A DNA stretch of 34,156 nt, from positions 1 through 34,156 of the forward strand of contig JANQPN010000041.1 of NCBI GenBank assembly GCA_028289455.1, given 5' to 3'. Position 1 is the stretch's first letter, and the number at the start of each line of letters is the position of its first letter. Shown one piece after another: positions 25,121 to 31,491 of the stretch. Both the position numbers and the translations under genes were made by a program. Source of the stretch: Wenzhouxiangellaceae bacterium. Its GTDB lineage: Bacteria > Pseudomonadota > Gammaproteobacteria > Xanthomonadales > Wenzhouxiangellaceae. The notes under the pieces were generated by a model. It was not told the origin of the DNA. It saw only the letters and a program-made list of their open reading frames with translations, and did not search any database.

Positions 25121-26005
25121 TTATTTTTTACTTACCGGTATCCACCAGCGCACACCCATATCTTTCATTGGTCTGAAAGCTATTGGAAAATAAGCCGCGA
25201 TATCCGGCTTGTTACCGTCCCGCTCGTACCCGGTTGAGGAAAACCACTCTCCATAGATATAACGGTTGGTTTTCATTGAAGCATGATAGGAACAGCTGAA
25301 TTCGGCATAGGTTGCCGCCGGTATGGTGAATACCTCAAAACCATCAATATCCAAGTCGGCTGTAGGTTCTAAACCCAGCACATCTAAGAACACGTTACAG
25401 TCTTCAGCTTCTTCTGGAAAATAGACCGACATCAATGGGGCTTCTGATACCTTGCCGGTTCTGCCATGGGTCAGCTCCCAGAGTGATTTATATTCATCTG
25501 ACGTCACGTACTCTTTCCAGAACTTTGGTCCCGATTTAACAAACTCATCGAAATCAAATGTCTTGCTCTTACCAACTACGGTAAATGCAGGTTTTTCTAC
25601 GATTCTGTAATTCAACTTCTGGGCTCCTCTATCATCTACAGGATAGGAGACTCGGTTATAGGTTGTGAGCCTGGCATGAGATGCGCGTGCTTTGCTGGGA
25701 TTTATGCCATGTACCTGCCGAAATGCACGGGTGAACGCATTGGGCGAGTCATACCCGTACATCGAGGCGATATCAATTATTCTTTGCTTGCCTGCAACCA
25801 GCTCTGCCGCTGCCAGGGTCAACCTTCGCCTTCTGACATATTCAGTTACGGTAAAGCCGAACCTGGCATAGAACATCCGGTGGAAATGGAATTTTGAGGA
25901 AGATGCCGCATGTGCGATAGCTTCTATATTCAGCTCACCTTTCAGATTGTCCTCAATATACTCAATGGCCAGATTCATTCGCGTTGACCAACTCATACCA
26001 CCCAT
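25121..26005 (-). CDS. AraC-family regulator with GyrI-like effector domain
   Basis: 294 residues. The N-terminal ~105 residues hold the two AraC helix-turn-helix units: LNIEAIAHAASSSKFHFHRM and IIDIASMYGYDSPNAFTRAF followed by GINPSKARAS. Residues ~125-290 form a GyrI/Rob-like ligand-binding domain (FTVVGKSKTFDFDEF, VFTIPAATYAEFSC, WFSSTGYERDGNKPDIAAYF). This Rob/SoxS-like arrangement usually senses hydrophobic or cationic compounds and activates efflux or stress genes. AAGGAG lies two bases before ATG 26005 and eleven before ATG 25996, so the second ATG is possible. The neighbouring porin is one candidate target, but no operator is evident. Confidence 0.88.
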   Translation of the reverse strand: MGGMSWSTRMNLAIEYIEDNLKGELNIEAIAHAASSSKFHFHRMFYARFGFTVTEYVRRRRLTLAAAELVAGKQRIIDIASMYGYDSPNAFTRAFRQVHGINPSKARASHARLTTYNRVSYPVDDRGAQKLNYRIVEKPAFTVVGKSKTFDFDEFVKSGPKFWKEYVTSDEYKSLWELTHGRTGKVSEAPLMSVYFPEEAEDCNVFLDVLGLEPTADLDIDGFEVFTIPAATYAEFSCSYHASMKTNRYIYGEWFSSTGYERDGNKPDIAAYFPIAFRPMKDMGVRWWIPVSKK

Positions 26006-26188
26006 ATCTCCTTCTGGGCTGGCATGATAGTCAATCTATTGAGCAGCTTTCTCACCTTTTTTTGCTGTATTGTGCTGGGCAGAGGCGTGTCATATCACGG
26101 AAGTGGGTGTCCCGACATTTCCCTCACAGCTAATTTGCTATTTGGATACTGTGTAGTGGATGTCCAGGCTTTTCTCGCCACCGCCTAG

Positions 26189-27385
26189 TCATTGCACCCG
26201 CATCCACAGACGTGGCTGATCCAAGCTCAAAATCTTTCTGCCCGTGTCAGATTCTTTCGCAGCCTCAGAATTATTGATTACAGCATTACTGCAGTGCCTG
26301 CTCACCTCTCCTATTTGCGAATCTGTCAGGCTCTCTATCCTAATTGTACACAAGGCTTCTATTTCAAATGGGCTAAGATCATAGAAATATCTAAAACCAT
26401 ATGCAGCACTAAGTCGATCTACAGTATTTTCACTTTGCAACATCTGCAGCAAGTGCTTTTTGACTACTATGCGAGGTTTTCCTTCTATTTTGCGGGCTGA
26501 AAAAGCTGCTGTGGACTTTACTAAAGAATCTTCATCAGCTAGACCACGCAGGATAATATCTAGCATCTCGTCATTCGGTGCAGCTTCTGAAAGTGATATG
26601 ATCCATTGGCTACGGATGACTGGATCACTACAGTTCCAAAAATACTCAAAGTGACCGATTACAGATGAAGCATCCGATTTTAAGACATCAAAGAAACTCA
26701 TCAAATTCTGGAACTGACTGTCATATCTGCCACAGCGCCAGTCCTGTTGCAACATGAAGGCCAGAACCTCATCAGTCATCCCCAAATTTTTGAGCATATC
26801 TGCAGCAGTACGGGCAACTTCGTGTTCATACGATTTAAGGCGTTCCAGTAGCAACTCAGGCGTTACCATAGCCAGTGGTTCCACATAAGAATCAATCGCT
26901 TCACCAAGCTCCATACGCTCTGAAAACATAAGACTGAAATAATCTGCCATGCACTTGTCGGTGATCAACCCATGTTCAGTCTCAGTTGCAAATACCAAAT
27001 AGGTTACTCCTCGGTCGAGCTCTGGACTGCAGAAACTCACAACATAATCAGGGTTACACAGACTGAGCACACCTACAGTACCTGCTCTGCCCGGCTGACC
27101 TTTCCATACATGCAGAGTTTCATAATCATGACCTATCAGTGATCTTTTTTCCTGAATTCTGGTATCAATTAGGTAATGATCACCGATGATCGCAGCGAAT
27201 ACTGCATCAGATTCTGCCATTTGCTCGCCTACATTTATAGTTTCGCAACTGAATACGAATTCAATATTCGCAACCAATACAAGAAAGGCTGCGAGAAACA
27301 ACCGTTCAGTAGAAAGATTCAGGTATTCAAGCTTTCTCTTCTTTACACGCAAACTAACAGAACAACTGGCCAAAAGGCTTACCAT
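26189..27385 (-). CDS. Secreted NTR-like domain plus HEAT repeats, paralogue C
   Basis: 398 residues. A long basic leader (VKKRKLEYLNLSTER) precedes the hydrophobic signal LFLAAFLVLVANIEFVFS; a downstream non-ATG start is possible. The mature part starts near Cys47 (SCETINVGEQMAESDAVFAAIIGD), with LHVWKGQPGRAG and C...C...GVTYLVFATETEHGLITDKC as in paralogues A and B. HEAT-like repeats follow (LADEDSLVKSTAAFSARKI, NTVDRLSAAYGFRYFYDL), with family cysteines in QQDWRCG, YFWNCSD, EALC and RHCSNAV. It is closer to B than A by eye. It lies about 14 kb from the other two, so the family has dispersed. Function unknown. Confidence 0.7.
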   Translation of the reverse strand: MVSLLASCSVSLRVKKRKLEYLNLSTERLFLAAFLVLVANIEFVFSCETINVGEQMAESDAVFAAIIGDHYLIDTRIQEKRSLIGHDYETLHVWKGQPGRAGTVGVLSLCNPDYVVSFCSPELDRGVTYLVFATETEHGLITDKCMADYFSLMFSERMELGEAIDSYVEPLAMVTPELLLERLKSYEHEVARTAADMLKNLGMTDEVLAFMLQQDWRCGRYDSQFQNLMSFFDVLKSDASSVIGHFEYFWNCSDPVIRSQWIISLSEAAPNDEMLDIILRGLADEDSLVKSTAAFSARKIEGKPRIVVKKHLLQMLQSENTVDRLSAAYGFRYFYDLSPFEIEALCTIRIESLTDSQIGEVSRHCSNAVINNSEAAKESDTGRKILSLDQPRLWMRVQ

Positions 27386-27477
27386 ATATGAAAACGGCTT
27401 CGAATGTATTTAGAAGTCTATTAACTTAGCTCCAATGAGTCATATCGCCCATCTGCTTTGATGAAAGCCGAAAACAG

Positions 27478-28002
27478 TTAATCCCCGGAAGGCGCTAATT
27501 CGAAAATTGCTGTATACGTCGGTGGATCAGTATGGCAGTCCTTTTTCAGATTACCATTCATACCACCCCATTCACTGCTTGCGGTTCCGCCGAAGATCGC
27601 ATAGTTATCGCCCAATGGTCCCTCGGTGTAATTGCAATGATTGGGCGGGCGTACAACACCTGACGGAAATTCCCCACTCCAGGCAGTTCCAAACAGCACA
27701 ATAACGGCATTGGGCGCATTGCCTACTCCATTAAGGTTCATTTGATACCGTTTGGATTCCTGATTAAGAAAGAATGAGGAGAAGTGCAAATCAAGATTGA
27801 CCTTACAGGCATCACTTTGCTTGGTGACTTTCGGGCAGTTGTCCAAACTGCCACTGACGCCTTCCTGGTCAATAACGTCGACAGTAAATTCGAAATCGGT
27901 ATTGTTCTCGATGACAAAAGTGGCGTGATCGTCTGCGGAGGCAGTCACGCAGGTCATCAGCAATACCAATGAAATCGCAGTAAAGATTCGATAGCTGGTC
28001 AT
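27478..28002 (-). CDS. Small secreted protein of unknown function
   Basis: 174 residues. The signal peptide (IFTAISLVLLMTCVTASA) is followed by DDHATFVIENNTDFEFTVDV, a beta-sandwich-like opening, then cysteines in LDNCPKVTKQSDACKV, NHCNYTEG and KKDCHTD that could form two disulfides, and Gly/Asn-rich loops (GGTASSEWGGMNGNL). The ENNTDFEFTV opening recalls small secreted beta-sandwich proteins such as aegerolysins, but that is only a resemblance and I do not assign the family. AGGGGAT precedes ATG 28002 at good spacing. It is divergent from the CsgG-like gene. Confidence 0.65.
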   Translation of the reverse strand: MTSYRIFTAISLVLLMTCVTASADDHATFVIENNTDFEFTVDVIDQEGVSGSLDNCPKVTKQSDACKVNLDLHFSSFFLNQESKRYQMNLNGVGNAPNAVIVLFGTAWSGEFPSGVVRPPNHCNYTEGPLGDNYAIFGGTASSEWGGMNGNLKKDCHTDPPTYTAIFELAPSGD

Positions 28003-28407
28003 TTTTATCCCCTGTACTTAAAGTACTTTTGTCTTCAGCAAATATAGCATAGGAATATAAGCGGCACAGTTTGCTGCCAGCCTAAAAGCACCTGATCTCA
28101 AGGCTTTGATGATGTTATCGGTACGTGTCGGTTCGCTCTGATACGCATCAATTGATTCTCACATGTGTGCCGGAACTGCAATGGCGGATTCCACCCGAGA
28201 TCTGACTCTGGAAGATATCAGCACGCTCCAGCACCGCCTTCATCAAGGGCAAAATTTGCGATAGAGCGGTTTTCAGTTACTTGTAGTGATCATCAACTGT
28301 AAGGTACTGTAATGGGCATCGTGAAGCGGTACGTTGATATGATCGAAGGACCGAATCTATCCCAATAGTACTTGCACGGCATAAAGAATCAGAGAGGTAA
28401 CCAACCC
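28003..28407. other. 405-base intergenic region, no supported gene
   Basis: It separates two divergent genes and must hold both promoters, but I see no clear promoter. Short open frames exist on both strands: 28181-28264 plus encodes 27 residues with LTLEDISTLQHRLHQG, and a minus frame opposite it is also open. Neither has a ribosome site. It may contain a decayed gene. Confidence 0.4.
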
Positions 28408-29403
28408 ATGCGGCTATTCATCAAATTTTCCGGCTTGCTGGCCGGTATTTCATTGTTACTGGCAGCCAGCCCATCCGGCTTAATCCAGTCAGCCTCCGCG
28501 CAGAATATTAATGATGCCCAGGCAGTACCCTATGACGGCCCTCAGGCCCGTGTTGCAGTCTCGCGTTTTGAAAACAAGTCATCCGATAGCCGTAACTGGT
28601 ACAACCCCCAGATCGGTGACGGAATGGCCGATATGCTGACTACTGCGCTGGTGAACTCCGGCCGTTATATCGTGCTGGAACGTGACAGCCTGGACGTTGT
28701 GCTGTATGAGCAGGATCTGGGTGACAGCGGCAGAATCCGTCAGGATACCGCTGCAGCAATTGGAGAGATTGAAGGCGCAGAACTGTTGATTGTAGCCGCC
28801 GTGACTGAATTTGAAGGCAACGCCGGAGGCACTCGAGGCGGGCTGGGCGGATTTGGCGGCCGGGTGCTGGGCGCGGTTACCGGTGGCACGCAGTCTGCTC
28901 ACATGGCGATTGATTTACGCGTTATCGATGCCCGTACCAGCCGTATAGTGGCAGCGACCAGCATTGAAGGCCGGGCCCGCGACTTCGACGTCGGTGGTGC
29001 ACTAGGTGGTTATTGGGGTGGCGGCGCACTGGGTGGCGGGCTAAGCACCTGGCAGAATACGCCACGTGAAAAAGCCTTGCGTGAAGTAATCAACAAATCG
29101 GTGGATTACGTTATTTCGGTCACTCCGGCTCAATATCTGCGTCACGGCAATGCCCAACCCGCAGCAGTGGCAGCTACACCGGCAGCGCCTGCAGGCGGCA
29201 GCGGTGGCCAACGTGCGGTTATCACGGTGAGCCCAGTGAATGCGCTGCAGGCACCAGCCGCCGGCACACCGACCAAATTTGCATTGAGCTCGGGCGCCAT
29301 TGTCGATGTGGTTGCACAGACTGAAAATGGCTGGATGCTGGTACGTGACGGGCAAGGTCAGGAAGGCTGGATTTCGAAGGAGTCTGCGACGTTGATTCAG
29401 TAA
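28408..29403 (+). CDS. CsgG/curli-assembly-like protein with C-terminal SH3-like domain
   Basis: I start at ATG 28408, preceded by AGAGAGGTAA; the frame extends to a TTG at 28372 but that adds residues ahead of the signal peptide. About 331 residues. The signal (GLLAGISLLLAASPSGLIQSASA) has no lipobox Cys, unlike E. coli CsgG. The CsgG-like core follows: ARVAVSRFENKSSDSRNWY, IGDGMADMLTTALVNSGRYI, VLERDSLDVVLYEQDL, EGAELLIVAAVTEFEG, MAIDLRVIDARTSRIVAATS and a Gly-rich loop (GGALGGYWGGGALGGGL). After an Ala/Pro linker, the last ~60 residues are SH3b-like (LSSGAIVDVVAQTENGWMLV, GQEGWISKESATLIQ). No other curli genes are near, so a general periplasmic or envelope role is more likely than curli export. 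Confidence 0.83.
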   Translation: MRLFIKFSGLLAGISLLLAASPSGLIQSASAQNINDAQAVPYDGPQARVAVSRFENKSSDSRNWYNPQIGDGMADMLTTALVNSGRYIVLERDSLDVVLYEQDLGDSGRIRQDTAAAIGEIEGAELLIVAAVTEFEGNAGGTRGGLGGFGGRVLGAVTGGTQSAHMAIDLRVIDARTSRIVAATSIEGRARDFDVGGALGGYWGGGALGGGLSTWQNTPREKALREVINKSVDYVISVTPAQYLRHGNAQPAAVAATPAAPAGGSGGQRAVITVSPVNALQAPAAGTPTKFALSSGAIVDVVAQTENGWMLVRDGQGQEGWISKESATLIQ

Positions 29404-29430
29404 TTACAGTCGCATCAGCAGCAATAAATC

Positions 29431-29501
29431 TGTAGGAGCGCACCTGGGCGCGACCTGACATCTCAAGTGGATAGGTTGGTCGTGGTCAGGTTCGCTCCTG
29501 A
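29431..29501. repeat. REPIN 4 (degenerate)
   Basis: Left arm TGTAGGAGCGCACCTGGGCG and a decayed right arm (GGTCGTGGTCAGGTTCGCTC, then CTGA). It is the most diverged of the four, placed between the convergent CsgG-like and reverse transcriptase genes. Confidence 0.78.
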
Positions 29502-29534
29502 ATATTTTTCGCAGCACTCTGCATTGAATATTTC

Positions 29535-29549
29535 TTACACTATGTGTAA
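29535..29549. repeat. Palindrome over the reverse transcriptase stop codon
   Basis: TTACACTATGTGTAA is a 6-bp inverted repeat around a 3-base centre, and the stop codon (29540-29542) lies inside it. It could form a small hairpin or be a binding site; no T-run follows. Confidence 0.4.
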
Positions 29550-31411
29550 AAAGCTCTAATACTTGACAAAGTATTTCTAATTTCTAGTAAAGGGTGATTT
29601 TTTGATCTAATATCACTAAGCCATCTGTGCAGCATCTCATGCATCCTGCTATTTTTTGAAGATGCTATAACATATATTAACGGCAACTTATCACACACAA
29701 CATGTGGGTGGTTATTAGAAAATATGCCATTTATAATATCTCTAGAAACTCGCACGTCCGTTCTTAGAGATCTATACAACCTACCCAGTTTATTCAATTT
29801 AGAGTTATGGTGATTGTCAAGATAGATTATAAAATCATCAATTTTTTCCCACTGTGAGCACAGTAGTGCAGTAGCAACTTGCACATGGCTGTCAGGCTCT
29901 TTGTTAATCAGCGAAACACAATCATCTATAAAATCAGGGCTTTGAATTTTTCGCATGTTTATATATGCGCACTGCATTCTTAGATATGTATTATCTGACT
30001 CAAATAGCTCTCTGCACGCATAAGCATATATCTCATCAGGCACCTTGCTAGCATATCGCAAGGCTCTTAAGGCTTCAGCGATTTGATAATCAAAACTGAA
30101 CTCGTGATTTATCACCATATCAGACACACGATCTACTACTGACGTATGTCTAGGGAATCTTTTGATAATAAGAGGTAGCTTTTTCAAAAGCCTAGGATCA
30201 TTACTTCTTTTGAGCTCTCGCCAATAAAGCTGAAAGAATTTTGCGCTTTGCATATTGATATGCCCTTGAACCCAACGCAAGAAGAATCTCATATCCAATC
30301 CTTCATATGCCTTTTTGCTACTATAAATGTTTTTATTTTTTAACGATGCAATTTCTTTTAACTCAAGCTCTTTATTTTTTTTTAAATCCGGACTAACAGT
30401 CATTTCATCAAAACTATCAATCAAATTATTAACTTTATCGATTCTCTCATCAATCAAATGATTTGATATTTCATTTTTATCATCTTCATTATAGATTTTT
30501 GTTTTTGCAGTCTGCACATTTAAATGCAACCCCCTTAAAACCCTTGTCATTTGTAAAACACAATCACGAGCAATCTTATACGACTTTGTAAATATCCTTA
30601 CATCATCCATATACCTAAAATATTTAACCTCTCCTTCATTCTCAAAATTTATCAACTCTTGATCAAGAGGCATCAAAAATATATTACCAAGAAAACTTGT
30701 CACACAGCTTCCTTGCGGTATCCCTCTTAGTCTAGGTCTTCCATCTGGAGTTTTTTGCGCCCAAAACTCTAAAAAGCTTATCAATAAACTTATTATTTTT
30801 TCTTCATTATTTAATTGGCTAATTAAGAAATCTCTCAGAATAGGTAGCTGAATATTTTCAAAATAAGCTGCAATATCAGATGTCGCTAAGTACTTATATC
30901 CGTATTCTTTAAACACAGTTCTTGACTCAACATCAAATGCTGGCCATGCCTGATACCAAGCTTCGAAAGGATCGATATATTTTGAAATTGTTTTGCTTTT
31001 TAGAAATGGAATATTCTCGATTCTATTTTCTTCAAATATTGAGCCTTTATCTTTACCCTCTTCCTTCAACCTAAAGCTCCGCACCCCGTCAGGCAATTTA
31101 CTATCCAACTCATTTGCAAGCAGGTATATTATTGAGCATAGAACCACTCTATCTTGAATAGATATTACACTGCCAGGCCTATACCCGAGGTTGCCCTTAG
31201 GGACTTCTATCGAAAACAAAGGCTCAGGGCGATATGTATCAGTTAGTAGCCTATTTCTAATTTCTAACGCAAAATTTTCGAAGAACGGCGCATAAATTTG
31301 CTCGCACATCAAATCTTCAGCAAAATCCCTATACAGCTCCCGACGGCATATATGCCACCCTTTTTTTAATGTGCTTGTATCTAGTAGCTTTTTCCACAAT
31401 CGATTAGTCAT
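29540..31411 (-). CDS. Standalone reverse transcriptase, UG/Abi (DRT-like), with helical C-terminal domain
   Basis: 623 residues, no signal peptide. RT landmarks are in order: fingers with YRPEPLFSIEVPKGN (60-74), IQDRVVL (85-91) and GVRSFRL (109-115); motif A SDIAAYFENI (178-187, Asp179); motif B RGIPQGSCVTSFLGNIF (229-245); motif C YMDD (267-270); LHLNVQTAKTKI (295-306). All catalytic aspartates are present. Residues ~310-380 are a charged linker, and ~385-623 form helical, HEAT-like units (FDYQIAEALRALRYASKVPD, NTYLRMQCAYINMRK, HVQVATALLCSQW). There is no maturase X domain, HNH endonuclease, retron RNA or DGR repeat nearby. The total near 600 residues and RT-plus-helical-repeat layout match UG/Abi defence RTs such as AbiK/AbiA; I cannot name the subgroup. 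GGGGGAG precedes ATG 31411. The gene is much more AT-rich than its neighbours, which suggests acquisition. Confidence 0.85.
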   Translation of the reverse strand: MTNRLWKKLLDTSTLKKGWHICRRELYRDFAEDLMCEQIYAPFFENFALEIRNRLLTDTYRPEPLFSIEVPKGNLGYRPGSVISIQDRVVLCSIIYLLANELDSKLPDGVRSFRLKEEGKDKGSIFEENRIENIPFLKSKTISKYIDPFEAWYQAWPAFDVESRTVFKEYGYKYLATSDIAAYFENIQLPILRDFLISQLNNEEKIISLLISFLEFWAQKTPDGRPRLRGIPQGSCVTSFLGNIFLMPLDQELINFENEGEVKYFRYMDDVRIFTKSYKIARDCVLQMTRVLRGLHLNVQTAKTKIYNEDDKNEISNHLIDERIDKVNNLIDSFDEMTVSPDLKKNKELELKEIASLKNKNIYSSKKAYEGLDMRFFLRWVQGHINMQSAKFFQLYWRELKRSNDPRLLKKLPLIIKRFPRHTSVVDRVSDMVINHEFSFDYQIAEALRALRYASKVPDEIYAYACRELFESDNTYLRMQCAYINMRKIQSPDFIDDCVSLINKEPDSHVQVATALLCSQWEKIDDFIIYLDNHHNSKLNKLGRLYRSLRTDVRVSRDIINGIFSNNHPHVVCDKLPLIYVIASSKNSRMHEMLHRWLSDIRSKNHPLLEIRNTLSSIRAFYT

Positions 31412-31491
31412 ACTCCCCCAGGTTTTCTGATTTATTGCATCATGCTCCTTAATAGTAACTCATCAAAAACCTAATTGATTACATCATGTTT
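31412..31491 (-). promoter_or_regulatory. AT-rich leader of the reverse transcriptase gene
   Basis: An 80-base gap between icmF and the RT gene. Read on the minus strand it has AGGTTTT and AAAACCT (plus-strand 31466-31472 and 31420-31426), able to pair around a ~39-base loop. Inside is AAGGAGC directly before ATGATGCAATAA, a possible three-codon minicistron. No firm -35/-10 is visible, so transcription may come from icmF or from a weak local promoter. Confidence 0.3.

Noticed and set aside
26006..26188. Gap between AraC-type gene and paralogue C with GTGGGTGTCCCGACATTT, considered as an IS or MITE remnant
   Set aside because: No terminal inverted repeats, target duplication or transposase frame could be found.
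28181..28264. 27-codon frame resembling the start of a peptidoglycan-binding domain
   Set aside because: Too short, no ribosome site, and the opposite strand is also open, so coding direction cannot be decided.
29624..29644. RxxxxxH in RMHEMLH near the RT C-terminus as a HEPN RNase motif
   Set aside because: A single Rx5H in a helical region is expected by chance, and the Asn/Asp usually following the Arg is absent.
29404..31491. RT gene as a group II intron, retron or diversity-generating retroelement
   Set aside because: No maturase X or endonuclease domain, no intron domain V-like hairpin, no msr/msd-like inverted repeats and no template/variable repeat pair are visible nearby.
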